61,594 bases of DNA from Bacillota bacterium (GCA_023419605.1 JAEZXR010000042.1:1-61594), one strand, 5' to 3'; shown: positions 40,719 to 51,647, counted from the first letter of the stretch. Translations and numbers: made by a program. The notes: generated by a model from the sequence alone, not told the origin.

Positions 40719-41503
40719 CAAAATTCTTACGGAAATTCTATGTTTTCCTGATATTCTTTTTCCTTTATGCCCCTATTGGTGTTTTAATCATTTTTTCCTT
40801 TAATGCCTCGAAATCCAGGGGAAGCTGGGAAGGCTTTACATTGCAGTGGTATATTGATCTTTTTAAGGACAAACAAATTTTGACTGCTTTGTACTATACC
40901 CTGCTGATCGGTGTGCTGTCCTCCTTTTTTGCAACCGTTATCGGCACCCTTGCAGCCATCGGGATCCATAACATGAAAAACTTGAAAAAGCAGCTTGTTA
41001 TGAATCTTACCTATCTTCCCGTGTTGAACCCCGATATTGTAACCGGAGTTTCTCTTATGATCCTATTTATCTTTATCAAGCTGAAACTCGGCTTTATATC
41101 GCTACTGCTGGCACATATCACCTTTAATATTCCGTACGTGATACTGTCGGTACTCCCCAAGCTCAAGCAGTTGAATGCCCATTTATATGAAGCTGCGCTG
41201 GACCTGGGAGCTGAGCCTTTCTATGCGTTTCGAAAGGTGATTCTTCCGGAAATCATGCCGGGAGTGGTTACAGGTGCATTGCTTGCCTTTACACTTTCGC
41301 TGGATGACTTTGTAGTCAGTTTTTTCACTACAGGGTCTGGAGTTTCCAACCTCTCCATCCTCATCTATTCCATGGCACGGAGAGGCATCAACCCCAAAAT
41401 AAATGCGCTGTCCACACTGATGTTTGTTAGTGTGCTGCTTTTATTACTCATAGTCAATAGCAGAACGTCAAAGGATAATTCCGGAAGGGAGAATAATGTA
41501 TGA
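40712..41503 (+). CDS. potC: Spermidine/putrescine ABC permease
   Basis: 263 residues, six helices, EAA motif EAALDLGAEPFYAFRKVILP. Overlaps potB by 7 bp and potD by 4 bp. Confidence 0.93.
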   Translation: MVAKFLRKFYVFLIFFFLYAPIGVLIIFSFNASKSRGSWEGFTLQWYIDLFKDKQILTALYYTLLIGVLSSFFATVIGTLAAIGIHNMKNLKKQLVMNLTYLPVLNPDIVTGVSLMILFIFIKLKLGFISLLLAHITFNIPYVILSVLPKLKQLNAHLYEAALDLGAEPFYAFRKVILPEIMPGVVTGALLAFTLSLDDFVVSFFTTGSGVSNLSILIYSMARRGINPKINALSTLMFVSVLLLLLIVNSRTSKDNSGRENNV

Positions 41504-42546
41504 AAAAAATAAGAAAACTGATAAGGGTTTTGGCCCTTCTGCTTTTAGTGGCTGTTAGCCTGACAGCCTGCGGCAATGCAGGAAAAACTACTCTGAATGT
41601 CTACAACTGGGGCGATTATATTGATGAGTCAGTGATCGCAAGCTTTGAAGCCAAATATGGAATAAAAGTAAACTATGAAACCTTCGCAACCAATGAAGAC
41701 ATGTACACCAAGATTAAGTCCGGCGGATCCAATTATGATGTAGCCTTTCCCTCTGACTACATGATTAAAAAGATGATCAATGAGGAATTGCTGCTTCCAT
41801 TGGATTATAACAATGTACCCAACTACAGTCAGATCGACAGCCGTTTCAAAAACCTCGCCTATGACCCTAAAAACGAATATTCCGTTCCGTATATGTGGGG
41901 TACGGTAGGTATCATCTACAACAAGAAGATGGTCAAGGACCCGGTAGACAGCTGGACAATCCTTTGGGACAAAAAATACAGCAAGCAAATCCTGATGATG
42001 GACAGCCAGAGGGATTCCATCGGCATCACCCTTAAAATGCTGGGCTATTCTCTGAATACCAAAAAAACGGAAGAGCTGGAGGCGGCAAAAAAGAAGCTCA
42101 TTGAGCAAAAGCCGCTGGTGCTGTCCTATGTGGTGGATGAAGTAAAGGATAAGATGATTGCCGGCGAGGCCGCTTTGGCCGTTGTATGGTCAGGCGATGC
42201 AGTAACCATGAAGCAGAAGAACCCGGACCTAGAGTATGTTATTCCGAAAGAAGGCAGCAACCTTTGGTTTGACGGCATGGTGATTCCGAAGACCAGTAAA
42301 CATAAAAAAGAAGCCGAAATGTTTATCAATTATATGTGTGAAACGGAAATTGCCCTGAAAAACACGGAGTTTATCGGGTATTCAACACCCCAGACGGAAA
42401 CCAAAGGGAAATTGGATGAGAAAACCGTAAAGGATAAAACTGCCTACCCCTCCGATCAAGAACTGACCAAGTGTGAAGTGTTTGAAGATCTGGCGGATTC
42501 AATCAAGGAATACGACAGGATTTGGACGGAAATAAAGGCAAAATAA
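41500..42546 (+). CDS. potD: Spermidine/putrescine-binding lipoprotein
   Basis: 348 residues: lipoprotein signal with lipobox LTAC (Cys at ~25), then LNVYNWGDYIDESVIASFE, the typical PotD/PotF start of mature protein, and SGDAVTMKQKNPDLEYVIPK. It is the extracellular substrate-binding subunit and last gene of the pot operon. Confidence 0.94.
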   Translation: MKKIRKLIRVLALLLLVAVSLTACGNAGKTTLNVYNWGDYIDESVIASFEAKYGIKVNYETFATNEDMYTKIKSGGSNYDVAFPSDYMIKKMINEELLLPLDYNNVPNYSQIDSRFKNLAYDPKNEYSVPYMWGTVGIIYNKKMVKDPVDSWTILWDKKYSKQILMMDSQRDSIGITLKMLGYSLNTKKTEELEAAKKKLIEQKPLVLSYVVDEVKDKMIAGEAALAVVWSGDAVTMKQKNPDLEYVIPKEGSNLWFDGMVIPKTSKHKKEAEMFINYMCETEIALKNTEFIGYSTPQTETKGKLDEKTVKDKTAYPSDQELTKCEVFEDLADSIKEYDRIWTEIKAK

Positions 42547-42552
42547 AAATTG

Positions 42553-42598
42553 AATGGAGGCGGCTCTGCTTGATGCGAGCCGCCTCCATTTGCTTTTA
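42553..42598 (+). terminator. Terminator between potD and the glucan synthase gene
   Basis: Perfect 14-bp stem (42553-42566 and 42577-42590) and TGCTTTT tail; it overlaps the end of the convergent giant gene. Confidence 0.9.
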
Positions 42599-45500
42599 TG
42601 GTCCCATCAATACTTCCACCTTATGGTACCTGCCGTCCTGTTCCAGCGGGATTTTCAATTCCGGAACCTCCTGTCCGTCTACAGTAACTTTTTTAATCCC
42701 CTGACTGACTCCCTGAGGGTTTTGTATGTCGATTCTATAGGTGGTACCCCCGTGTTTATAGGTCACCGTATATCCGCACCAACCCTTTGGGATACAGGGG
42801 TCGATCACCAGATACTCTCCCCTCTTTTTTACACCCAGGATATGTTCGATACCCACCCGGTACATCCATCCGGCGGCTCCCGTATACCAGCTCCAACCTC
42901 CACGCCCCGCATGTGGAGGTACAGCGTAGACATCGGCTGCCATGACGTAAGGTTCCACCTTGTATCGGTTATATTCAATGGGAGTCCGAGCATGGTTAAT
43001 GGGATTAATCATGTTGAACAACTCCCAGGCCCTGTCTCCCCTACCCAGTTTGGCAAAAGCCAGTATGACCCAGGTAGCGGCATGGGTATACTGTCCGCCG
43101 TTTTCCCTTACGCCCGGTACATACCCTTTAATATACCCCGGATGCAGGTCGCCGTTGTCAAAGGGAGGCGTAAGGAGCTTTATGATTCCCTCACTGCTGT
43201 CAACCAGATATCGCTCCACGGCGTTTAAGGCCTCTTCCGCTCTGGCTGGCCTTCCTACTCCCGATATTACCGACCAGGACTGGGAAATGGAGTCAATGCT
43301 GCACTCACCGTTACGTGAGGAGCCCAGCGGAGTTCCGTCATCAAAATACGCTCTCCGGTACCAGCTCCCATCCCAGGCATTTTTCTCTATGGCTTCCGCG
43401 ATCTTGCGGCTCATTCCCTCATATCTGCGGACCCGCTCTTCATCCTGTCTCTGCCGGCAGAGTGGCAGGAACTTCTGCAGGACAGTATAGAGGAACCAGC
43501 CCAGCCAGACGCTTTCGCCCCTGCCCTTGTTGCCTACCGTATTCATGCCGTCATTCCAGTCGCCGCAGCCCATGAGAGGGATCCCATGCTCTCCGAAACG
43601 CAGTCCCCTTTCAATGGCTCGTATGCAATGTTCATAAACAGAACCGGTTTGGCTGGAGACCACGGGGACTTCATATCTTTCATCCTCACGTTCACCCAAT
43701 ACCGGACTTTCCAGGTATCCCCTCACTTCATCGAGCACCTCCCAGTCTCCGGTATTTTCGATATAATCCGCTGTTACATAAGGCATCCATAACAGGTCAT
43801 CCGAGTATTTGGTCCGTATCCCTTTTCCTGCCTCCTCATGCCACCAATGCTGCACATCGCCTTCTACAAACTGGTGGGCGGCATGGATAAGAATCTGTCT
43901 TCGCGTAGCCTCCGGCCAGGTGTAGATGGCCGCCATAACGTCCTGAAGCTGGTCTCGGAAGCCATAAGCTCCACCTGACTGGTAGAAGGCGGACCGGGCC
44001 CACAGCCGGCAGGATATTACCTGGTACAGCAGCCAGCCGTTGACCAGAAGATCCATGGAGGTATCTGGCGTCGAGACTTGAACCGTTTCCAGCATATCCT
44101 TCCAATATTGTACGGATCGGTTGAATTCCTCCTTCACTCTCGCCGTTCCCCTGTATTTATTGACCAGGTCAGCTGCCTGCTTTCGGTCACTACCCTGTCC
44201 TAAAAGGAATACAATCTCTTTTTCCTCTCCCCCTGCCAGGGAAATAGGCACCTGTACCGCAATACAGGGATCATAGCCGGCTCCCAACCGCCCTGACAGT
44301 CCTTTTCTCTGCAGTGCTTGCGGATTCTTCGTACTCCCCCCTGCTCCCAAAAATTCCAATCGGTCCCCGGTATAGGAATAATCTTTTTCGGAGGTGGCTA
44401 CAAATACCACCCTTCCCGGGAAATCCGTACTATAGCTGTTAGTGGCCAGTAAGGCATTCGCCTCCTCCAGCCGTCCCGTAACAATATAGGGAGAAGTCAT
44501 CTGCTCATGAACGCCCAGTACCGGCCGCAGGTAATAGGTCAGACTTAACCGCCTCTTCACAGTGGAAGTATTGGTCAGCTTAACGATACAAAGCTTTACA
44601 GGGTCCTCCACTGCAGTAAACAAGGTAAGCTGTTGTTCCAATCCGTTGCAGCAATGCTCAAACCGGCTGTATCCGTGTCCATGCCGTACCGTATAAGCCC
44701 CCGGTTCCCGTATAGGCATGGGTGTGAGGCTCCAGAAATTTCCCCTTTCCTCATCCCGGATATAGAATACTTCACCGTGAGGATCGGTGACCGGATCATT
44801 GGACCAAGGCGTCAGCTTGTTTTCACGGCCATTTTCCGCCCAGGTATAGCCGGCACCCACCTCGGACACATGGAAACCGAAGCTGCGGTTAGATACTACA
44901 TTGATCCAGGGTGTAGGTGTAGTGTTCCCCTCGCGGAGGGTAATTACATACTCTTTTCCATCATCGCTGAAGCCTCCAAGTCCGTTATAATACTTCAGCC
45001 CGGTAGTAGAGTCCAACTGGCATGTGGTGGCAGCATGCTCTGAATTTTCTCCGGAATTCGGACTGGTTGCAGGCTCCATCGCTTCCGGCAGCGGAATATC
45101 CTTTATGGACCTGGTAAGCTGCTGCATAACCGGTCCCTCTCCGGCTTTAATAACCATACGGGCTACTGTGAAGAACAACGTCACATCCTCCGGAGGCATG
45201 TGCTTTGCATTGCGAATGAACACGCCGCTTCGCTGGTCAATGAGTTCTCTGGCATGACTGGAAGAAACAACATCCCTTATGGCATCGTGCAGCGGCTGTG
45301 TATAGCTGCTCTCCTGTTCCAGCAGGATTACCAGATCCACCTGCAGTCCTTTGATCCTCCAGAATTCGTGTGCTTTAACCATCCATGCCACCGCATCAAT
45401 GTCGTCCTTGTCCTCAATTCGCACCAATAAAATGGGCAGATCACCGGACACCCCATAAGACCACAGTCCCGACTGCCCCTTTGTATTCTTTGCAATAGCT

Positions 45501-48500
45501 TCCTTCTGCCCTTTGCGCAGTTCATTGGCGAAAAGAATGTACGGTATCATATTGAGGTAATTTTCAGTATCTTCCGCTTTTAACCCGATATATCTCGCTT
45601 CTACCTGACTCCGGGTCCATGCCAGTTCGAAGGCACGGTTGGAGGCTTTGGTGTCCGAATATTTTCCGGCCAGCTCCAGGGCCTTGTTTCTGCTGTCAGC
45701 CACAGCCACCATGTAGTGTACTTTGGCGGTTCTGCCCGGTTCAATCCGCATGCGGCGGCGCAAGCTCATAACAGGGTCCAGTACGGCACCTTCACTGTTT
45801 GATAAGGGTTGCCCTACATCCAGCGCTCTGGGGTTTGTGATATCCCGATTTCGTCCGACAAACCGGAACCTGTCGGTTTCATATTGCGTTTCTGCAGTTA
45901 CTTCCCCTTCCACCGCCATGGTGTGTACGGTCCAAACCGCCTTCTGTCCCTCCATTCTTGGGCGCCGGGAAGCGATAATACTGTTAAATTCTCTTATAAA
46001 CTCCGTTCGAATGAATAAATTACTAAAGGCCGGATGAGCGATGTCCGCATCCGGATTCGTCAACACCACCTCATAATAGCTGGTAACTTCCACCTCTCTG
46101 ACAGACTGGCTCAGGTTGGTGATGGAAACCGTTCGAACTTCCCCATGGTCCTCCGGCGAAACCGTAATCTTCATTTTGGTCTCGATATTTCCGTCACTCC
46201 GTAAAAACTCTGCCTTATCGGGAGAAAAAACAGCCTTGTATTTATCCGGCCGCGCCCCTAAGGGTTCAAGGGCCGCAGACCAAATCTCATTGGAATTGAG
46301 GTTCTGGATAAATACAAAGATTCCATGTTTTCTTTCCCGTAAATCACTGTTCCACCGGCTGATGGCCATATCATGGTATTTGCTGTAGCCTAATCCTCCA
46401 TCCGTTACCATTACGGAGTAGCTGCCATTGGAGAGTATATGGGCGTTGGGTACGGGTGATTTGGGAAGTCCGTAGCTTCTCACCACATTTTCACTTTCCC
46501 AGTCCCGGTCCACCCTTCTCAACTGAGGTACCTTATGCTCCTTGGTAAAGGTCACACGGGCAGGAATCTTTTCCTGCAGCAGCAGTTCTGCGGACCGGAT
46601 GACAGGATCTGCATGGAACCGCGTCTGCATGATATTACTGTTGAAGAAGTTATCCAATGCAATAAAGCTCATTCCCTGGTGATGGGCCATAAAGCTTCTG
46701 ACGATGCTGAATTTCTCGTCCTTCTTCAAGCGTGCAGGCGTGTAATCCACCGCCTCATATAATCCATATATACCTTCCATCCCTTCATCTTCAAGCCGCC
46801 GAATGTTCTTTACGGCTGCTGCAGGTTCCACCAGAAGAGCCAGAACCGTAGCATAAGGTGCAATAACCACATCGTTTTCCAGGCCTCTTTTGAGTCCCAA
46901 TTCCGGAATTCCAAAGGCTCTGTACTGATAATTCAGGCTGATGTCAAAGGCACTGTAGCCCGACTCGGAGACACCCCAGGGTATACCCCGGTTGATTCCG
47001 TATTGAATCTGGTTTCTGACCACAAACGCATACGTCTCGTCAAAAAGCGTATTCGTATAGTTCTTCATTACCAGAAGAGGCATAAGGTACTCAAACATGG
47101 TTCCGGTCCAGGATACCAGTCCCTTGTACCGGTTTACCATGACAAGCTTCCTGCCCAGTCTGGCCCAATGCCTCGGGCTCACTTCTCCTCTTGCCACGGC
47201 AATATAGCTGGCCTGTCTCGCCTCTGAAGCCAGAAGGTCATAGTACGACCGGGTTAAACGCCCCTCTTCCACGTTAAACCCAATGGAGAATAGCTCCCGC
47301 CGCTCGTCAAACAATGGCCTAAACTTCATATTTTCCGCTATTTCATGGACACGGCGTGCCAAATCTTCCATCTGCTCCCGAAGCTTTTCGCCTTTTTGCC
47401 CCGCAAGAGCCGCTTCCTCCTTCAAAGCCTTTACCATACCGGCCAGTCTCGGCCCCCAGAAGCCTTTATTAAACACCTTCGCCTCTGCCAGCCTTTCCAC
47501 CTCGGATTCAATCCGGTCCAGAATGCTGCTCCATTCCTGTTTCTCTATCTTCCCTTTTTGAAGGAGCGCTTCCACATCTTCCATACCGATACCGGCTTCT
47601 CTTTCCTCTAATTCCTCATTCATGAGAAGCAGTACATCCTTTACACCCTGAACAAGGCTTATATCCATCAGTGGCCTTTTCGCATATTCCTTCAATGCCT
47701 GCTCCAGCAGCATAAGATAGCCGATAAAGTTTCCGCTATCTACGGTAGACACATATCTCGGCCTTAAAACAGCCAGGTTTGTAGTATCATACCAATTATA
47801 CAGATGTCCGTTCCACTTTTCCATTTTTTCGATGGTAGAGAGGGTTTTATCCATCCGTTGCAGCATCTCCAGGGTGCCTATATAACCCATATCCCGGGCG
47901 GCGACATACGCCAGCAGTAAAAAACCGATGTTGGTGGGCGATGTCCTGTGGGCGACCACCTTGGTTGGTTCTTCCTGGAAATTGTCAGGCGGCAGATAAT
48001 GGTCCTCTTCCCCTGCAAAATCCTCATAAAAAGCCCAGGTTTTCCTTGCCAACAGCCGTAATCTCTGCAAATCCGCCGGGGGAAGAACCTCCACCTTTCT
48101 TTCATAAGGCTTGCTGATGCTATAGGCAATATGAGGTGCCAATATCCAGGCAATACCTAGCAGTACAACAACGGGAAAACTCTCCGGTGCCTGGAAGAAG
48201 GAAAGAGCGGCAATTACAATCCCTAGAACCGGAGACACCCACATCTTCCTCCAAAAGCTCGCGGAGTTGTTTTTCAAACTGGCTTCCATGTCGGCGGCTG
48301 TAACCCATTCCAGCATGTTTCTTCGAGTGAAAAAAACACGGCCCAGGGTTTTCAGAATGGCGTTCAGCATCAGGTACGCCTGATAGGGTATGAAAACAAT
48401 GAGAAGGCCCGCCTGGTACAGTGCTCCTTTAAAACCGCCAATTATAGTGGAGTAGCGTTTTTCCGGATAAAAGCGGAAATTTCCTGAAAGTACTGCGTTC

Positions 48501-51109
48501 AGGACATACAGGATCACAGGCAATCCTGTCGTAAAAAGAGCCAATCCAAGCCAAACCAGGCTGCTTCCGGGTAAAACGCTCACCCCCAATAGAATCAGCA
48601 GCAGTAAGGCAGGATTCATAAGGCTTCTACGCAGGTTGTCAAAGATTTTCCACCGGGATACGGCAGGCAGTGGATTCCGTATTTTTTCTCCTGCCCTGTT
48701 CCGAAGAGCAGCTCCCAGCCAGGGGAGCAGCTGCCAGTCTCCGCGCACCCAACGGTGAAGCCGCATGGAGGCAGAATTGTATCGGGCAGGATATCCGTCC
48801 ACCATTTCTATGTCGGTGACCAATCCTGTCCGTACATAGCTTCCCTCCAGAAGGTCATGGCTTAATACGGTATTATCGGGTATGGCGTTTCCCAATACAT
48901 TTTCAAAAACCTCCAGGTCATAGATTCCCTTACCGGTAAATATCCCCTCGCCGAAGAGGTCCTGATAGATGTCTGAAACTGCCGTCGTGTAGGGATCAAT
49001 CCCTCCCTGTCCTGCAAATATGCGTGTATAGGGAGTACTATTGGCACTGGTTATACTGATACTTACCCTTGGCTGCAGCAGACCATAGCCTTGGGTAACA
49101 ATCCCTTTTCTTTGGTCTACCACAGCTCTGTTCAGCGGATGCATCATAGTTCCTACCAGCTTTCTTGCAGCTCCCATGGGCAGGTTTGTGTCAGCGTCCA
49201 ATGTAATTATATATTTTATCTTTGGTATTTTTGTTATATCTCCACGGATTATGTTATAGCTGGTATCTTTCCTTCCTTGAAGGAGTTGATTGAATTCTGC
49301 GATGGCCCCTCGTTTTCGTTCCCAGCCCATCCACTTTCCCTGTCTCTCACTGAACTGCCTGTAGCGGTGAAAATAAAAGAAGCGGTTCACACCCTCTCCC
49401 TCATAGGTTTTGTTTAACCTTTCCAGTTCTTCCTGCGCCGCTTTACTAATCTTTTCATCCTCGGGAAGAATTTTCTTATCTGCATCCTTGAAGTCACCGA
49501 CCAGGGCAAAGTATATATTTTTATCCTTATTGGCCAAATAAACACTCTCAATCTGAGTCATCAAATCTCTGGCCCTTTTTTCGTTAGGCAGGAGAGTTGG
49601 CACGATCACCATGGTTGTAGCCTCTTCCGGTATCCCCTCCCTTAACTCCATCTTTGGAAGGAGGGTAGGCTTCAAACAATGGCTGAGTATACTGTTTATC
49701 AGGGAAACGGCAATATCACTGACCGGCAGCAGAACTGCCACTGCAACAAGCAGAAGGCGTACCGCTGAGACATACGCTTCCGCTCTCCCGCTGTAGCTTA
49801 TAAAGACCGCAGTAATAAGCAATGTAGCTAAAAGGATGGAGCCAACGTACAGGGTTATAGGATATTTCCTATACAACGGAACATGCTGATGCCTGAATCC
49901 CGCTTTCTCTTCCATTTGCCTGCGTCCCCTGTCCACGAGATAATACCCTACGTGCTTCATGGGCGACTCCGGATCTTCCAGTTCTTCTTCCTGCCGCGCA
50001 CATTCCAATGCTTTCCTTGCTACCTGTATCTCTGTGGTCTTATAGGTACCCGCTAACTTTTGAATCGTATTTCTATAATAATCCCTGGACTCAAAGTCCA
50101 TTTCCGGGTAGACGCCTGCAGGGTCTTCCCGAAGCAGCTGCTCTACATGGCTCAGCTCTTCAAACAACTCCGACCAGTTGGCAGCAGAAATAAAACGCAG
50201 ACTGGTGAAGGCATTTCCGATGGATACCTGTCTTGACGCCTGGAGTTGATGGTCCGTCTCCGTGACCTTTTCCGTACTCCGGTTTTCTTCCGCCAGCACT
50301 CGGTCCAGGTGGGCGATGACCTTCGAGATGTTAACTCCCTTTCTTCTCAGCTTGTGGAGAAAATGCTCTACAAAGGCCGGACTCAGTGAGTCCCTGAGTC
50401 TTTCCTCCATTATCTGCACAAGGCGTTCTTCCCCCATATTCAGGTTGTTAGCAATAAATTCCGCAGCCTCATCCGCCTGATGCCAATCCTTCTGGGATTC
50501 CTCGATCTTGTCACATATCTGACGGATATCCTCCATAAGAGCTACTTTCAGCATAATGGACAAAGCCCATAGCTCGCTCATGGATAGCAGTGATTCAGAC
50601 TGGTAGGATTTTACAAAGTCCGTAAGAATCTTTTCATCCAGCGCCCCATCCGTATGGGAAACCAATTCCAATGCAATGGCATATATCCTGGGATACCCCT
50701 TATATACTCCATTTTTCAGAACCGGGAGGCCTGAAGGAAAGCCTTTGGAAAGATTGCGCCGAATGTCTTCGGCTTGCTCCTGGAGTACGTAGAAGTTATC
50801 CAAAAGCCATTCGGCAGCAGGTGCCGTGGGAAACATATTGTCAATATCCCTGTTGAGAGCATCATACACTCCCGAAATGGATTTGAAGTTGTCATTCATC
50901 CTGGGCAGCAGCCACTGGTAGCTGTCTTTCCTTCTGCCTGTGATGTGGCTTCTGGCAATTTCGGTGGCATGCCGCTGTAATTCATTTCGTCCGAGGAGTG
51001 TATCCATGATATCTATGTATTCGATCCGTTTCCTGAGCAGGATTGCTGTAAGCAGTATGATAATAAGCCCTGCTGCCGCCACTATTGCTGCTGTAACAAT
51101 TAAATCCAT
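42596..51109 (-). CDS. ndvB: Giant cyclic beta-glucan synthase / glycoside phosphorylase (NdvB/ChvB family)
   Basis: About 2837 residues. Order: N-terminal helix, helical cytoplasmic region, membrane helices (~410-475), a GT2/GT84-type glycosyltransferase domain with VIVPTLLPNE and the nucleotide-sugar motif TLDADTNLP (~640) and LHRWVRGDWQLLPW, further helices (~835-1000), a glucoamylase-like domain, and paired GH94 sandwich/catalytic units ending with GCGDWNDGMN (~2520) and ARSAFYQSGGAYGFRDQ. In Brucella and Agrobacterium this architecture makes cyclic beta-1,2-glucan, the GH94 part controlling ring size. Clostridial homologues are uncharacterised or make 1,2-beta-oligoglucan. ATG 51109 is preferred over GTG 51121 (GAGGTGA is 8 bp upstream of it). 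Confidence 0.88.
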   Translation of the reverse strand: MDLIVTAAIVAAAGLIIILLTAILLRKRIEYIDIMDTLLGRNELQRHATEIARSHITGRRKDSYQWLLPRMNDNFKSISGVYDALNRDIDNMFPTAPAAEWLLDNFYVLQEQAEDIRRNLSKGFPSGLPVLKNGVYKGYPRIYAIALELVSHTDGALDEKILTDFVKSYQSESLLSMSELWALSIMLKVALMEDIRQICDKIEESQKDWHQADEAAEFIANNLNMGEERLVQIMEERLRDSLSPAFVEHFLHKLRRKGVNISKVIAHLDRVLAEENRSTEKVTETDHQLQASRQVSIGNAFTSLRFISAANWSELFEELSHVEQLLREDPAGVYPEMDFESRDYYRNTIQKLAGTYKTTEIQVARKALECARQEEELEDPESPMKHVGYYLVDRGRRQMEEKAGFRHQHVPLYRKYPITLYVGSILLATLLITAVFISYSGRAEAYVSAVRLLLVAVAVLLPVSDIAVSLINSILSHCLKPTLLPKMELREGIPEEATTMVIVPTLLPNEKRARDLMTQIESVYLANKDKNIYFALVGDFKDADKKILPEDEKISKAAQEELERLNKTYEGEGVNRFFYFHRYRQFSERQGKWMGWERKRGAIAEFNQLLQGRKDTSYNIIRGDITKIPKIKYIITLDADTNLPMGAARKLVGTMMHPLNRAVVDQRKGIVTQGYGLLQPRVSISITSANSTPYTRIFAGQGGIDPYTTAVSDIYQDLFGEGIFTGKGIYDLEVFENVLGNAIPDNTVLSHDLLEGSYVRTGLVTDIEMVDGYPARYNSASMRLHRWVRGDWQLLPWLGAALRNRAGEKIRNPLPAVSRWKIFDNLRRSLMNPALLLLILLGVSVLPGSSLVWLGLALFTTGLPVILYVLNAVLSGNFRFYPEKRYSTIIGGFKGALYQAGLLIVFIPYQAYLMLNAILKTLGRVFFTRRNMLEWVTAADMEASLKNNSASFWRKMWVSPVLGIVIAALSFFQAPESFPVVVLLGIAWILAPHIAYSISKPYERKVEVLPPADLQRLRLLARKTWAFYEDFAGEEDHYLPPDNFQEEPTKVVAHRTSPTNIGFLLLAYVAARDMGYIGTLEMLQRMDKTLSTIEKMEKWNGHLYNWYDTTNLAVLRPRYVSTVDSGNFIGYLMLLEQALKEYAKRPLMDISLVQGVKDVLLLMNEELEEREAGIGMEDVEALLQKGKIEKQEWSSILDRIESEVERLAEAKVFNKGFWGPRLAGMVKALKEEAALAGQKGEKLREQMEDLARRVHEIAENMKFRPLFDERRELFSIGFNVEEGRLTRSYYDLLASEARQASYIAVARGEVSPRHWARLGRKLVMVNRYKGLVSWTGTMFEYLMPLLVMKNYTNTLFDETYAFVVRNQIQYGINRGIPWGVSESGYSAFDISLNYQYRAFGIPELGLKRGLENDVVIAPYATVLALLVEPAAAVKNIRRLEDEGMEGIYGLYEAVDYTPARLKKDEKFSIVRSFMAHHQGMSFIALDNFFNSNIMQTRFHADPVIRSAELLLQEKIPARVTFTKEHKVPQLRRVDRDWESENVVRSYGLPKSPVPNAHILSNGSYSVMVTDGGLGYSKYHDMAISRWNSDLRERKHGIFVFIQNLNSNEIWSAALEPLGARPDKYKAVFSPDKAEFLRSDGNIETKMKITVSPEDHGEVRTVSITNLSQSVREVEVTSYYEVVLTNPDADIAHPAFSNLFIRTEFIREFNSIIASRRPRMEGQKAVWTVHTMAVEGEVTAETQYETDRFRFVGRNRDITNPRALDVGQPLSNSEGAVLDPVMSLRRRMRIEPGRTAKVHYMVAVADSRNKALELAGKYSDTKASNRAFELAWTRSQVEARYIGLKAEDTENYLNMIPYILFANELRKGQKEAIAKNTKGQSGLWSYGVSGDLPILLVRIEDKDDIDAVAWMVKAHEFWRIKGLQVDLVILLEQESSYTQPLHDAIRDVVSSSHARELIDQRSGVFIRNAKHMPPEDVTLFFTVARMVIKAGEGPVMQQLTRSIKDIPLPEAMEPATSPNSGENSEHAATTCQLDSTTGLKYYNGLGGFSDDGKEYVITLREGNTTPTPWINVVSNRSFGFHVSEVGAGYTWAENGRENKLTPWSNDPVTDPHGEVFYIRDEERGNFWSLTPMPIREPGAYTVRHGHGYSRFEHCCNGLEQQLTLFTAVEDPVKLCIVKLTNTSTVKRRLSLTYYLRPVLGVHEQMTSPYIVTGRLEEANALLATNSYSTDFPGRVVFVATSEKDYSYTGDRLEFLGAGGSTKNPQALQRKGLSGRLGAGYDPCIAVQVPISLAGGEEKEIVFLLGQGSDRKQAADLVNKYRGTARVKEEFNRSVQYWKDMLETVQVSTPDTSMDLLVNGWLLYQVISCRLWARSAFYQSGGAYGFRDQLQDVMAAIYTWPEATRRQILIHAAHQFVEGDVQHWWHEEAGKGIRTKYSDDLLWMPYVTADYIENTGDWEVLDEVRGYLESPVLGEREDERYEVPVVSSQTGSVYEHCIRAIERGLRFGEHGIPLMGCGDWNDGMNTVGNKGRGESVWLGWFLYTVLQKFLPLCRQRQDEERVRRYEGMSRKIAEAIEKNAWDGSWYRRAYFDDGTPLGSSRNGECSIDSISQSWSVISGVGRPARAEEALNAVERYLVDSSEGIIKLLTPPFDNGDLHPGYIKGYVPGVRENGGQYTHAATWVILAFAKLGRGDRAWELFNMINPINHARTPIEYNRYKVEPYVMAADVYAVPPHAGRGGWSWYTGAAGWMYRVGIEHILGVKKRGEYLVIDPCIPKGWCGYTVTYKHGGTTYRIDIQNPQGVSQGIKKVTVDGQEVPELKIPLEQDGRYHKVEVLMGP

Positions 51110-51202
51110 TAAATCAATCACCTCATGCTATTCGCGTTAGAAATCAGGTGCAGCGAAAATATTACTTCCGCTTTTGTGCTGGCCCTTTTCGAACAGCAAA
51201 CT

Positions 51203-51349
51203 TTATACATTGCTTTTTGCACAATCTCCAAATGGCCGGCAGTTGGGTCCATTGGAGGCGAGTAGATTCATATAAAGCTCGATGGTCATGGCATTCATGC
51301 AGGACACAGCACAATTTATAGCGGACGTTATATTTTCGCCAATCCTCAT
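51203..51349 (-). CDS. Possible small cysteine-containing ORF (48 aa)
   Basis: MRIGENITSAINCAVSCMNA start, four cysteines in total, with a weak GGGAAAG upstream. A 67-residue frame on the same strand (51162-51365) overlaps it and is equally unsupported. The intergenic stretch 51122-51647 otherwise holds no clear gene. Confidence 0.2.
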   Translation of the reverse strand: MRIGENITSAINCAVSCMNAMTIELYMNLLASNGPNCRPFGDCAKSNV

Positions 51350-51439
51350 TGATTATCTTTCCCAAAATACGTAATAAAAATTATCGCTTTGCATAAAGTC
51401 TTTTAAAATATCTTTGCAGGATTTAATGGCAGTGGGTAA

Positions 51440-51482
51440 AACAAAAAAAAAGAGGGTATTAAAGCTTTCATCGCTTTAATAC
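51440..51482 (-). terminator. Terminator of the suhB-mutS-methyltransferase operon
   Basis: Minus-strand stem GTATTAAAGC / GCTTTAATAC (51473-51482, 51456-51465), then TCTTTTTTTTTGTTTT. It lies ~165 bp past the methyltransferase stop; a second hairpin CATTGTC/GACAATG (51544-51568) is in between. Confidence 0.85.
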
Positions 51483-51647
51483 ACCTTGGCTCTTAGGGAT
51501 CATTATTGTAACTATAAAATGCAAAAGAGAAAGGGTCCGTTCACATTGTCTTCTTGGCTTCGACAATGCAAGTGGTCATTACTGACTACAACTTTATTGT
51601 AATCGATTTCCGTACTCCATGGGTAACAAAAGAATTACAAAAACAAG

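Noticed and set aside
42554..43228. Plus-strand ORF after potD
   Set aside because: Antisense to the 3' end of the giant glucan synthase and starts in the terminator.
48120..49047. Short minus-strand ORFs within the giant gene
   Set aside because: Alternative frames of the glucan synthase with no start signals.
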